Shown: in pieces, positions 42,232-50,294 of the stretch | Position numbering within the stretch: position 1 is the first letter of the stretch | Layout of the letters: each line of letters begins with the position of its first letter | From: Streptomyces sp. yr375 | Lineage (GTDB): Bacteria > Actinomycetota > Actinomycetes > Streptomycetales > Streptomycetaceae | Assembly (NCBI RefSeq): GCF_900110755.1 | Contig: NZ_FOFF01000037.1 | Location: 26,294 to 90,293 of the forward strand | Direction of reading: 5' to 3' | DNA: 64,000 nt | Made by a program: the position numbers and the translations under genes | The notes under the pieces: model-generated | Seen by the model: the letters and a program-made list of their open reading frames with translations, nothing else | Databases searched by the model: none | What the model was told of the DNA's origin: nothing

Positions 42232-42666
42232 ATGTCATCGATCAAGCAGTTCCAGGTCACCTTCGACTGCGCGGACCCGGAGCGCGTCGCTCGTTTCTGG
42301 TGCGAGGTGTTGGGGTACGTCGTGCCGCAACCGCCGGCGGGGTTCGCGACGTGGGACGACTTCCATCGCGCCCAGTCTCCGGAGGATCGGGGTGCGTGGT
42401 TCTCCTGTAGTGATCCCTCCGGTGTGGGACCGCGGTTGTACTTCCAGCGTGTCCCCGAGGGCAGGGTCGTCAAGAATCGGGTGCACCTCGATGTGCGGGT
42501 CGGCACCGGGCTCGTAGGGGAAGAGCGTCTCGCCACGCTTCAGGCCGAGTGCGCACGGCTGGTCGCGCTCGGCGCGGTGTGCGTGCAGGTGCTGGTCGCC
42601 GATGACGACAACGAGTCCTGCATCGCGATGCAGGACGTCGAGGGCAACGAGTTCTGTCTCGACTGA
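42232..42666 (+). CDS. VOC-family (glyoxalase-like) protein
   Basis: 144 aa. It has the beta-alpha-beta-beta-beta halves of the vicinal oxygen chelate fold: FQVTFDCADPERVARFWCEVLGY at the start, RLYFQRVPEGRVVKNRVHLDVRV in the middle, and MQDVEGNEFCLD at the end with the usual closing Glu. Members of this subtype are often of unknown function or act in resistance or metabolism. ATG 42232 lacks a strong ribosome site. It is convergent with the acyl-CoA dehydrogenase, 1 nt between stops. Confidence 0.85.
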   Translation: MSSIKQFQVTFDCADPERVARFWCEVLGYVVPQPPAGFATWDDFHRAQSPEDRGAWFSCSDPSGVGPRLYFQRVPEGRVVKNRVHLDVRVGTGLVGEERLATLQAECARLVALGAVCVQVLVADDDNESCIAMQDVEGNEFCLD

Positions 42667-42667
42667 G

Positions 42668-43711
42668 CTACTCCCGGACCTGCTGAGAGACCAGGGCCTT
42701 GAGATGTGAACCTCGTGACTCTGTTGTCTGGGCCTGGACCATGAGGAACAGGGCCTCCCTCGCCAGGCGTTGGGCCTTGTTGGTCAGGAGCATGGAGCGG
42801 CCGCCGCCTGTGACCACCGCTGCCGTGGTCGTCGCCTGCATCACCTCGTAGGCCTGGGTTCTGAGGGCCAGACGTTCGGCCAGGTGCTCGTGGGGTGCGG
42901 CCTCGTCGGCCAGGGCGTAGGCCTCGCGGCGTACGTCCGTGAGGCGGGCGCGGAGTGGGGGCGCCGTGGTCTCGTCCAGGAGGGTCAGGGCCGCCTCGGT
43001 GATGCCGAAGACCGCCGGGTTGGTGTTCACCGTCTTCAGACGGTCCGTCGTCGACCAGGTGTGGTGCGGGGTGCGCAGGGCCACCGCCTCCTCCGGCAGC
43101 CACAGGCCGTCGAGGTGCAGGGACACCGTCCGGGCCGCGGTGAGGGCGGCCAGCCGCATCGGGGGCGACGCCCGCAGGCCCGGCTGGTCCCGGGCCTGAG
43201 CGAACGCGAACAGGGCCTCGTCGGCGTCGGTGACGCCGGCGAGGAGCAGCACGTCGTTCAGGCCCCACCCCGTGTACCAGGGGACCGTGCCGTCGAACCG
43301 CCAGCCGCCCCGGTCCCGGGTGGCCCGGACGGGGATGCGCGGGTGGGTCCGCAGGTGCGCGTACGCCACCCCGGACAGTAGCTCACCGGTCGCCAGCCGG
43401 CCCAGCAGGCGTTCACGCGCCGGGCTCTCGCTCCTGGCCAGCGTCAGCACCGGCGTGTGGTGCTGCGCCTGCACGAACCAGGTCGAGCAGCACGCCCCGG
43501 CCAGGATCTCCGCCGTCTCCCGCGCCACCGCGCCGGGTGCCGCGGCCCCGCCGTACTCCCGCGGGGCGTTCAGCCCGAGCAGGCCCGAGCGTCTGATCTC
43601 CGCGAGGTGGCCGGCGGGGACCTCGCCCTGGTCGACCTGCTCGGCGTGCGGGGCGAGGACGTCGTCCGCGAGGCGGCGGGCGGCGGTGACGAGGGGGTGC
43701 GGTGCGGTCAT
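42668..43711 (-). CDS. Acyl-CoA dehydrogenase-family protein
   Basis: 347 aa, slightly short for the family. The N-terminal helical domain (SGLLGLNAPREYGGAAAP), the middle beta domain (SGVAYAHLRTHPRIPVRATR, WRFDGTVPWYTGWGLNDVLL) and a C-terminal helical bundle are all present. The flavin/ETF features of a canonical short-chain enzyme and the catalytic Glu are not evident, and the substrate is unknown; it could be a flavin-dependent monooxygenase-like member. ATG 43711 begins the conserved part; longer upstream reading is antisense to the YciI gene. Divergent from the YciI-ECF pair. Confidence 0.82.
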   Translation of the reverse strand: MTAPHPLVTAARRLADDVLAPHAEQVDQGEVPAGHLAEIRRSGLLGLNAPREYGGAAAPGAVARETAEILAGACCSTWFVQAQHHTPVLTLARSESPARERLLGRLATGELLSGVAYAHLRTHPRIPVRATRDRGGWRFDGTVPWYTGWGLNDVLLLAGVTDADEALFAFAQARDQPGLRASPPMRLAALTAARTVSLHLDGLWLPEEAVALRTPHHTWSTTDRLKTVNTNPAVFGITEAALTLLDETTAPPLRARLTDVRREAYALADEAAPHEHLAERLALRTQAYEVMQATTTAAVVTGGGRSMLLTNKAQRLAREALFLMVQAQTTESRGSHLKALVSQQVRE

Positions 43712-43744
43712 GGGCCAGATTGTTTCCCGTTTCGCGGTGTGGGA

Positions 43745-43771
43745 TGTCGATCCGAGGGGTCGCCGTTCGTG
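43745..43771 (+). promoter_or_regulatory. ECF42-type promoter of the yciI-sigma pair
   Basis: TGTCGA (43745-43750) is the -35 motif reported for ECF42 sigma factors, and CGTG (43768-43771), 17 nt on, is one base from the described -10 CGA/TC. It lies about 40 nt before the YciI start and directly upstream of the operon encoding an ECF42 sigma, so autoregulation is likely. Confidence 0.5.
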
Positions 43772-43810
43772 TAGGAGGTGAGAGAACGGCACGACGCCAA
43801 GGAGGACGTC

Positions 43811-44161
43811 ATGAAGAACTACCTGCTCAGCGTGGTCCAGCCGGCCGGCGGTGAGCCGCCCGCCCCCGACGAGCTCGCGGAGATCATGCGCCGCGTGGAG
43901 GCCTACAACGACGAACTGCGCGCCGCCGGTGCCTGGGTGTTCGCCGGCGGGCTGAACGGACCGGAGACGGCCACCGTGCTGCGCCCCAAGGACGGCGACG
44001 TGCTCATCACCGACGGGCCGTACGCGGAGGGCAAGGAGTACCTCGGAGGACTGTGCCTGATCCGGGCCGCCGACCTGGACGAGGCCCTGGAATGGGGCCG
44101 CAAGGCCGCCCTGGCCACCACCCTCCCCATCGAGGTGCGGCCGTTCGTGGACACCCACTGA
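43811..44161 (+). CDS. YciI-family (DGPF) protein
   Basis: 116 aa. A ferredoxin-like alpha/beta barrel begins with MKNYLLSVVQP; the DGPYAEGKEYLGGL motif (about 73-86) is the DGPF signature, and EVRPFVDTH closes the protein. DGPF/YciI proteins are the conserved genetic partners of ECF42 sigma factors; their biochemical role is unsettled. GGAGG stands 5 nt before the ATG. The stop overlaps the sigma start as TGATG, giving tight coupling. Confidence 0.9.
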   Translation: MKNYLLSVVQPAGGEPPAPDELAEIMRRVEAYNDELRAAGAWVFAGGLNGPETATVLRPKDGDVLITDGPYAEGKEYLGGLCLIRAADLDEALEWGRKAALATTLPIEVRPFVDTH

Positions 44162-45354
44162 TGGCTGACCCCGTCGACGTCGAGGCCGTCTTCCGCGCGG
44201 AGTACGGCCGCGCCGTCGCCGTCCTCGTCCGCTTCCTCGGCGACATCGACCTCGCCGAGGAAGCGGTCCAGGACGCCTTCACCACGGCCGTGCGGCGCTG
44301 GCCGCGGAGCGGGGTGCCGCCGAGCCCGGCCGGCTGGATCATCACCACCGCCCGCAACCGGGCCGTCGACCGGCTGCGCCGCGAGTCCACCCGGGACGCC
44401 CGGCACGCCGAGGCCGCCCTGCTGTACGCCGCCGACCCGCCCGCGGAGGAGGGCCCCGTGCGCGACGACCGGCTCCGCCTGATCTTCACCTGCTGCCACC
44501 CCGCGCTCGCCCCGCAGGCGCAGGTCGCCCTGACCCTGCGGCTGCTCGGCGGACTCACCACCGCGCAGCTCGCCCGCGCCTTCCTCGTCCCCGAGCCGAC
44601 CATGGCCCAGCGCCTGGTCCGCGCCAAGGCCAAGATCCGCGACGCGCGCATCCCGTACCGCGTCCCGCGCGACGCCGACCTGCCCGACCGGCTGAAAGGC
44701 GTCCTCGCCGTCGTCTACCTGATCTTCAACCAGGGGTACGAGGGCGATCCCGGCCTGTGCGCCGAGGCCGTGCGGCTCGGCCGGCTCCTCACCGAACTGA
44801 TGCCGGACGAGCCCGAGGCCGTCGGCCTGCTGGCGCTGATGCTGCTCGTCGAGTCCCGCCGCGGCGCGCGCGAGGACGCCGACGGCACGCTCGTACCGCT
44901 GCCCGAGCAGGACCGCGCGCGGTGGGACCGGGAGCTGATCGCCGAGGGGCAGACGCTCGTCCGCCGCTGCCTGCGCCGTGACCGGCCCGGGCCGTACCAG
45001 ATCCAGGCCGCCGTCCAGGCCGTCCACAGCGATGCGCGCAGCGCCGACGCCACCGACTGGCGGCAGATCCTGCGCCTGTACGACCAGCTCATGGACCTCG
45101 CCCCGAGCCCGGTGGTGGCCCTCAACCGGGCGGTCGCCGTGGCCGAGACGGACGGGCCGCGCCGGGCCCTCGACCTCGTCGACGCGCTGGACCTCGACGG
45201 CTACCACGTCTGGCACGCGGTCCGCGCCGACCTGCTGCGCCGCCTGGAGCGGACCGCCGAGGCCGTCCACGCGTACGAGACGGCCCTCGCGCTGAGCCAG
45301 AGCCCGGCGGAACGCGCCTTCCTGGACCGCCGCCGACGCGAGCTGCCGGCCTGA
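44161..45354 (+). CDS. ECF42-group sigma factor with C-terminal TPR extension
   Basis: 397 aa. Region 2 is at about 8-70 (AEYGRAVAVLVRFLGDIDLAEEAVQDAF, then WIITTARNRAVDRLRRE). Region 4 is at about 110-165 (LIFTCCHPALAPQAQVALTLR, TTAQLARAFLVPEPTMAQRL). A helical extension of about 200 residues with TPR-like repeats follows (VYLIFNQGYEG, LRLYDQLMDLAPSPVVALNRAVA, LDALDLDGYHVWHAVRADLLRRLER). This replaces an anti-sigma factor as the control element in ECF42 proteins. It is translated with the DGPF partner and is probably autoregulated from the TGTCGA promoter. The input signal is unknown. Confidence 0.92.
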   Translation: MADPVDVEAVFRAEYGRAVAVLVRFLGDIDLAEEAVQDAFTTAVRRWPRSGVPPSPAGWIITTARNRAVDRLRRESTRDARHAEAALLYAADPPAEEGPVRDDRLRLIFTCCHPALAPQAQVALTLRLLGGLTTAQLARAFLVPEPTMAQRLVRAKAKIRDARIPYRVPRDADLPDRLKGVLAVVYLIFNQGYEGDPGLCAEAVRLGRLLTELMPDEPEAVGLLALMLLVESRRGAREDADGTLVPLPEQDRARWDRELIAEGQTLVRRCLRRDRPGPYQIQAAVQAVHSDARSADATDWRQILRLYDQLMDLAPSPVVALNRAVAVAETDGPRRALDLVDALDLDGYHVWHAVRADLLRRLERTAEAVHAYETALALSQSPAERAFLDRRRRELPA

Positions 45355-45378
45355 TCCGAGCCTGATACGACGGGCGGG

Positions 45379-45402
45379 CCGGTGCCGGTGCCGGTGCCGG
45401 TG
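45379..45402 (+). repeat. Hexanucleotide tandem repeat
   Basis: Four perfect copies of CCGGTG in the gap between the ECF42 sigma and aldehyde dehydrogenase genes. It is non-coding, and copy number could vary between strains. Confidence 0.8.
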
Positions 45403-45422
45403 AGCGAGGGGCTGCCCCGGGA

Positions 45423-45457
45423 ATGTATTTTGGTGCATGAAAGGTTGGCATATACAT
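45423..45457 (+). promoter_or_regulatory. A+T-rich promoter/operator candidate of the ALDH gene
   Basis: A 35-bp A+T-rich island in G+C-rich surroundings, bounded by the inverted hexamers ATGTAT and ATACAT (45423-45428/45452-45457). TATACA within it could be a -10 element. It stands about 105 nt before the ALDH start. Confidence 0.35.
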
Positions 45458-45562
45458 CGAGCTGTCGGACGGTCGAGCCGACCGCTCGCCCCGAGCACCC
45501 GCACCCACCCCGAGCACCCGGCAACCAGGGCCGCAAGGCCCGCGCACCCCAGCGAGGCACCC

Positions 45563-46888
45563 GTGACCACCGCCGCCACTCCCGAACAGCCCGCCGACGT
45601 CGTAGCGCGGCTGCGCGCCACCTTCCGCACCGGCCGCACCAAGCCCGTCGCCTGGCGCACGGACCAACTGCGCCGGCTGCGCGAACTGCTCACGGAGCGC
45701 GGCGCCGACCTGGCCGCGGCCCTCCACGCCGACCTGGGCAAGAGCTCCACCGAGGCCTACCGCACCGAGATCGACTTCACGATCCGGGAGATCGACCACA
45801 CCCTCGAACACCTCGCGGAGTGGCTGCGCCCCGAGCCCGCTCCCGTCCCGGCCCACCTCGGGGCCGACGCCACCGCCTGGACGCAGTACGACCCGCTCGG
45901 CGTCGTCCTCGTCATCGCACCCTGGAACTACCCCGCCCAACTCCTGCTCGCCCCGCTGGTCGGCGCCCTCGCCGCCGGCGACGCGGTGGTCGTCAAGCCC
46001 AGTGAGCTCGCGCCCGCCACCTCCGCCGCCCTGGCCCGGCTGCTGCCCGCCTACCTCGACACCGACGCGGTCGCCGTCGTCGAGGGCGGGATCCCGGAGA
46101 CCACCGCCCTGCTGGCCGAGCGCTTCGACCACATCTTCTACACCGGCAACGGCGCCGTCGGCCGTATCGTCCTTCGCGCCGCCGCCGAGCACCTGACCCC
46201 CGTCACCCTCGAACTCGGCGGCAAGTCACCGGCGTTCGTCGACCGCGACGCCGATCTCGCCGTCGTCGCCGACCGGTTGGCGCGTGGCAAGTTCCTCAAC
46301 GCGGGACAGACCTGCGTCGCTCCCGACTACGTCCTCACCGACCCGGAGACGGCCGCCGCCCTCGAACCCCTGCTGACACGCGCGGTCGAGACGCTCTACG
46401 GCACCGACCCGCAGACCTCCGGCGCATACGGCCGCATCGTCAACGAACGCCACTTCGACCGGCTCACCGGCCTGCTCGACTCCGGCCGGATCGTGGTCGG
46501 CGGCGGCAACGACCGTGGGGACAAGTACCTCGCGCCGACCGTCCTCGCCGACGTCGACCCCGCGTCGCCCGTCATGCGGGAGGAGATCTTCGGCCCGATC
46601 CTGCCGATCGTGACCGTCGACGGCCTGGACCAGGCGATCGACTTCATCAACGACCGCGACAAGCCCCTCGCCCTGTACGTCTTCACCGACTCCGCCGACA
46701 CCCGGGGCCGCATCGCCGCCGAGACCTCCTCCGGGGGCCTCGGCTACGGGCTGCCGCTCGCCCATCTCACCGTCTCCGACCTGCCGTTCGGCGGCGTGGG
46801 CGAGAGCGGCATGGGCAACTACCACGGGCGCTACTCCATCGAGACGTTCAGCCACCGCAAGGCCCTCCTGGAGAAGCCGCTGCGCTGA
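45563..46888 (+). CDS. Aldehyde dehydrogenase, class 3-like
   Basis: 441 aa, the short non-tetrameric class-3 length. It has IAPWNYPAQLLLAPLVGALAAG (about 117-138), VVKPSE, the catalytic Glu in LELGGKSPAF (about 215) and the catalytic Cys in NAGQTCVAPDY (about 250), plus EEIFGPILPI and PFGGVGESGMG. It oxidises fatty or aromatic aldehydes with NAD(P)+. GTG 45563 has GAGG upstream; an in-frame ATG at 45437 lies in the promoter-like A+T-rich region and is rejected. Monocistronic. Confidence 0.93.
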   Translation: MTTAATPEQPADVVARLRATFRTGRTKPVAWRTDQLRRLRELLTERGADLAAALHADLGKSSTEAYRTEIDFTIREIDHTLEHLAEWLRPEPAPVPAHLGADATAWTQYDPLGVVLVIAPWNYPAQLLLAPLVGALAAGDAVVVKPSELAPATSAALARLLPAYLDTDAVAVVEGGIPETTALLAERFDHIFYTGNGAVGRIVLRAAAEHLTPVTLELGGKSPAFVDRDADLAVVADRLARGKFLNAGQTCVAPDYVLTDPETAAALEPLLTRAVETLYGTDPQTSGAYGRIVNERHFDRLTGLLDSGRIVVGGGNDRGDKYLAPTVLADVDPASPVMREEIFGPILPIVTVDGLDQAIDFINDRDKPLALYVFTDSADTRGRIAAETSSGGLGYGLPLAHLTVSDLPFGGVGESGMGNYHGRYSIETFSHRKALLEKPLR

Positions 46889-47114
46889 ACCGACACGGAC
46901 ACCAGTGGGCGGAAGTGGCCCGCCAAGTGGCAGCAGGGGAAAGGGTATTAGCCCGGAACGGCACGGTCCGTAGTCCAAAGCGGCCAATTCCGGCGGACTT
47001 TCGAATCCGGCATGCACGAAACGCCGTCGGCGGACGCCGTGGAGGCAGAGGGTGTAACCGTCGCCTTCCGGGGCCCCTGGGCCCCGTACCGCCAGCGGAA
47101 GGACCGAAGGGTCC

Positions 47115-47279
47115 GTGAACGACCAGCTCGAACAGCTCGCCCGCGACGTGGCGTTGGCCCTGCTCGCCCTGCGGGTCTTCGGACCCGGCGCCGTCACCCT
47201 CGCGCGCCGGTCCGTCGCCGCTCTCGTACGGGTGGGCGTCCGTGAGATGGACCGCAGGCTCCCGGGAGGCGACCGGTGA
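47115..47279 (+). CDS. 54-aa small protein preceding an ECF sigma gene
   Basis: GTG 47115 to TGA 47279, 54 codons of strongly coding composition, with GAAGGG upstream. The peptide is amphipathic (QLEQLARDVALALLALRVFG), basic in the middle (TLARRSVAALVRVGVREMDRRL), and has no Cys. Its stop overlaps the sigma start (GTGA), so the two are co-translated; this and its small size suggest a regulator or partner of the sigma factor (inference). The 226 nt upstream hold the short palindrome GGGGCCC-CT-GGGCCCC (47070-47085) and a GGGTAT at 46943, but no assignable promoter. Confidence 0.65.
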   Translation: MNDQLEQLARDVALALLALRVFGPGAVTLARRSVAALVRVGVREMDRRLPGGDR

Positions 47280-47842
47280 CCCAGGAGGAACTGCGCCCCG
47301 CGGGAAACCCGCGGGCACCGGAGAAACTGCCCCTGGACTTCAGCGCCTTCCACCAGATGCAGCGCCCGAACTACGTCCGCGAGGCCGAGCGCTGCCTGCG
47401 CTGCCGCGCCGACGCCGAGGAGGCCGTGGACGAGGCGTTCGTCCAACTCGCCCGGGAGTGGCCGCAGATACTGCGCGCCGAGAACCCCGCCGCCTACGCC
47501 TGGCGGGTGGTCAAGAACCGCGTCATCGACCACGCCCGGGCCCGTGGCCGGCGCGCGACGCTCATCGACACCGCCGTCTTCGAGACGGTGACCCTGCAGA
47601 GCGCCGAGGACGCCTTCGACGTGATCGAGCAGAACCTGCGGCTGTTCCACGCGATCTCCACCCTCCCCGAGCGCCAGCAGGACGTCATCCGGCTGCGCTA
47701 CTGCGAGGGCTACAGCAACGCGGAGGTGGCGGGCCAGTTGGGCATCACCGAGGCCGGGGTGCGCTCCACCGAACGGTATGCCAGGCGTCGGCTGCGGGAG
47801 ATCTACACATCGAGCGCCGCACAGGAGGCGGAGCGGTCATGA
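47276..47842 (+). CDS. ECF-type RNA polymerase sigma factor
   Basis: 188 aa. Region 2 spans about 20-90 (YVREAERCLRCRADAEEAVDEAFVQLAREW, AYAWRVVKNRVIDHARARGR). Region 4 spans about 125-175 (LPERQQDVIRLRYCEGYSNAEVAG, ITEAGVRSTERYARRRLREIY). The recognition helix is clear. No anti-sigma factor with a zinc-binding motif is adjacent; the genes on each side (54 aa and 288 aa) are translationally coupled and are the best partner candidates. GTG start in GTGA overlap. Confidence 0.88.
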   Translation: MTQEELRPAGNPRAPEKLPLDFSAFHQMQRPNYVREAERCLRCRADAEEAVDEAFVQLAREWPQILRAENPAAYAWRVVKNRVIDHARARGRRATLIDTAVFETVTLQSAEDAFDVIEQNLRLFHAISTLPERQQDVIRLRYCEGYSNAEVAGQLGITEAGVRSTERYARRRLREIYTSSAAQEAERS

Positions 47843-48705
47843 CCTTCGACACCGCGAGCGACATCGACACCCTGCTGTCCAGGGCGCGCCTCGTGCCCAC
47901 CGCCCCCTACAGCCGCTCGGACATCGAGGCCGCCGAGGCCCGGATAGCCGCCCGGGTCGCGGCGGGCGGCGCAGACGAGCCCACCGCGAGGGGAGGCCCG
48001 CAGCGCGCCCCTGCGGCCTGCCGTCCGCCGCGCGTCCATCCGGCGGCCCGGGACCTCAGGTCGCTGTGCGAGGCGCTGCTGACCCGCACCGACGCCCTCC
48101 AGGGCCTCGGCAACTTCCTCGGCAGCGCCCTGCCCGAGCCGCCCGGCGCGCGCGTCCTCGGCAGCCTGCTGTACCTGGCCAACTGCGAGGACAGCGCCCG
48201 CTTCTGGTGGCAGTACGGCGCGGGCGCCTCCGACACCGTCTCCTCGTACTGCCTCTACCTCCACCACCGGTCGCTGGGGGAGGACGCGGAGGCCGACTGG
48301 TGGCTGCGGCACACCGAGATCACCCCCGCCACGCTGAGCCGGGAGGCCACCGAACGGGAGATCGCCACGGCGCTGCACGTGCTCAGCGGCCTGCGGCACG
48401 GCCGCCGGGGCCTGCCCAAGGCCCTGCGCGCCCTCGTGGAGTACGTGCCTGCGGTGGTCGGCTTCGTCGACGACGACCTCGAACTCCCCCTCCCCGACGG
48501 CGATCTGGCCGACATCGTGGAGGACGTCGTCGCCCACGGCGCACCGCCCGCCGCCGAGCGCCGCCGCGCCAGGTCCGGCGCACTGCCCGAGCGCGGGGAG
48601 CCGGCCGTGCACACCGTGTCCGCGCCGACCCCCCGCACGGTCCGGCGGTGGAGCCGCGACGTCCAGGAGGCGTTGCGCAAGTGCGAGGAGACCGTGGCCT
48701 GTTGA
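47839..48705 (+). CDS. Hypothetical protein coupled to the ECF sigma gene
   Basis: 288 aa, soluble. The N-terminal third is variable and Arg/Ala/Pro-rich. A helical core (about 75-215) with RVLGSLLYLANCEDSARFWWQYGAGAS and SYCLYLHHRSLGEDAEADWWLRH resembles TPR/Sel1-like helical hairpins. The tail is basic. It overlaps the sigma stop (ATGA) and has a GGAG ribosome site inside the sigma gene. By position it could be a cytoplasmic control protein for the sigma factor; no known anti-sigma motif is seen. Confidence 0.78.
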   Translation: MTFDTASDIDTLLSRARLVPTAPYSRSDIEAAEARIAARVAAGGADEPTARGGPQRAPAACRPPRVHPAARDLRSLCEALLTRTDALQGLGNFLGSALPEPPGARVLGSLLYLANCEDSARFWWQYGAGASDTVSSYCLYLHHRSLGEDAEADWWLRHTEITPATLSREATEREIATALHVLSGLRHGRRGLPKALRALVEYVPAVVGFVDDDLELPLPDGDLADIVEDVVAHGAPPAAERRRARSGALPERGEPAVHTVSAPTPRTVRRWSRDVQEALRKCEETVAC

Positions 48706-48756
48706 GGGCTTCGGCGAGGCCCGGCGGGGGTCCGCGGTGCGTGCGAAACTGCACGG

Positions 48757-49677
48757 ATGACCACTGAAACGATCACCGCGGACGCCGCGGGCACCTGGCC
48801 CCTCGGCGACCTGACCGTCCGCCGCGTCGGCTTCGGCGCGATGCGGCTGACGGGCAGCGCCGCCTTCCACCTCGGCACGCCCAGCGACCGCGAGCGCTCG
48901 ATCGCCGTCCTGCGCAAGGCGATCGACCTCGGCGTCGACCACATCGACACCGCCGCCTTCTACTTCTCCGCCCTCCGCTCCGCCAACGAACTGATCAACA
49001 GCGCGCTGTCCCCGTACCCGGACGACCTGCTTATCGCCACCAAGGTCGGCCCCTTCCGCGACTACACGGGGGAGTGGGGCACCTCGGCGCGTCCCGAGGA
49101 CCTGCGCGGGCACGTCGAGGAGAACCTGCGCCAGCTCGGCCGCGACCACCTCGACCTCGTCTACCTGCGCCGGATGCGCCAGGAGTCGATCGCCGAGCAC
49201 TTCGGCGCCCTGGCCGAGCTGCGCGAGGAGGGCCTGATCCGCCACCTCGGCATCTCCGCCGTCGAGCCCCGCCACCTCGCCGAGGCGCAGGCCATCGCCC
49301 CGGTGGTGAGCGTGCAGAACCGCTACGGGCTCGGCGACCACGACCCGGCGGGCGAGGAGGTCCTCCGCCTCTGCGGCGAACAGGGCATCGCCTTCGTCCC
49401 GTTCTACGCCATCGCCGGCGACGCGGGCCCCGAGGGCGCGACGACCGCCCACGACGACGCCGTCCTCGCCGTCGCCCACGCCCACGACACGACCCCCACC
49501 GCCGTCCGACTGGCCTGGACCCTCAGCCGGGGCCCCCACGTCCTGGCCATCCCCGGCACCGGCAACCCCGACCACCTGACGGAGAACGTGGCCGCAGGCG
49601 CCCTCCGCCTCACCGACGAGGACCTCACCCGCCTGAACACGGCCCACGGGAAGGCCGGTCAGGCACCCAAAAACTGA
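48757..49677 (+). CDS. Aldo/keto reductase
   Basis: 306 aa (beta/alpha)8 barrel. Of the catalytic tetrad, Asp and Tyr lie in HIDTAAFYF (about 67-75) and Lys in IATKVG. The position of the usual catalytic His reads LVYLRRM, with Arg. That replacement is also found in the pyridoxal-reductase-like AKR branch, so activity is still possible. NADPH-binding residues lie in AIPGTGNPDHLTENV. The coding part begins at ATG 48757 with no strong ribosome site. Substrate unknown. Confidence 0.88.
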   Translation: MTTETITADAAGTWPLGDLTVRRVGFGAMRLTGSAAFHLGTPSDRERSIAVLRKAIDLGVDHIDTAAFYFSALRSANELINSALSPYPDDLLIATKVGPFRDYTGEWGTSARPEDLRGHVEENLRQLGRDHLDLVYLRRMRQESIAEHFGALAELREEGLIRHLGISAVEPRHLAEAQAIAPVVSVQNRYGLGDHDPAGEEVLRLCGEQGIAFVPFYAIAGDAGPEGATTAHDDAVLAVAHAHDTTPTAVRLAWTLSRGPHVLAIPGTGNPDHLTENVAAGALRLTDEDLTRLNTAHGKAGQAPKN

Positions 49678-49714
49678 CTCGACCGGGACGGCACGGTCAC
49701 CGGATGATGGGCCG

Positions 49715-50224
49715 ATGACCGCGACCCGTCGGGCAGCCAGAAGCCTCCAGGACCACGCCGCCCTCTGGCGCATGGCGGAAATCGACGCGACCGATGTGGT
49801 CGACGCCGCCTGCGAAGCGCTCGTCGCCGGACTCGACAGCCCCGGACTGCGGATCCTGGCCGGACTCACCCGAGCCGAGGCGTACTACGAGGTAGCCGAC
49901 CTGCTCCCCGCCGTGCTGGAGGAGCTCGGCCTGGTTTTTCCCCCGCTCGGCAGCGTCACCGGCCAGGAGGCCTCCGCCCGAGCCGCCGCGCGCCGCCTGC
50001 TGGCCGGTGAGCTGACCCCGCGTGCCTTCACCCGCCACATTTACGGGTGCTACGGCTACGAGCTGCCCCTGACCCGACGGCTGGCCGAGCTCGACGACGA
50101 GTACGACGAGTACGACGAGTACGACCTGCTCGACCACGCGCCGGAAACAGGGAGAGGGAAGGCGGAGCTCGACGCCGAGGTCACCGCCGAAGCCCACCGC
50201 CTCGTGACCGACCTACGCCTCTGA
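49715..50224 (+). CDS. Hypothetical protein with DEY tandem repeats
   Basis: 169 aa, acidic and soluble, mostly helical. A nine-base unit GACGAGTAC is repeated three times (50096-50122) and encodes (DEY)3, giving LDDEYDEYDEYDLLDH near 126-141. The last residues DLRL and the stop codon lie inside a 13-bp tandem repeat, so strain differences in the C-terminus are possible. No family recognised. The start ATG lacks a strong ribosome site. Confidence 0.7.
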   Translation: MTATRRAARSLQDHAALWRMAEIDATDVVDAACEALVAGLDSPGLRILAGLTRAEAYYEVADLLPAVLEELGLVFPPLGSVTGQEASARAAARRLLAGELTPRAFTRHIYGCYGYELPLTRRLAELDDEYDEYDEYDLLDHAPETGRGKAELDAEVTAEAHRLVTDLRL

Positions 50225-50256
50225 CCTACGCCTCTGACCTACGCCTCTGACCTACG
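50211..50256 (+). repeat. 13-bp tandem repeat spanning a stop codon
   Basis: The unit ACCTACGCCTCTG is present in three perfect copies plus 7 bases. The first copy encodes the last amino acids of the preceding gene and the stop (TGA) is formed at each unit junction, so copy-number change would not alter the protein. Confidence 0.85.
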
Positions 50257-50294
50257 GGTCCGACCAGTGGGGGCGGGCGACTGGCGTCCAGGGA

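Noticed and set aside
45379..45402. Short tandem repeats considered as a CRISPR or origin iteron
   Set aside because: Units are 6 bp without spacers; no cas or replication genes are nearby. The same applies to the repeats at 50211 and 55091.
46943..46948. GGGTAT as a SigB-type promoter for the 54-aa protein/ECF operon
   Set aside because: No GNNT element at the correct 14-16 nt spacing and the distance to the start codon is about 170 nt.
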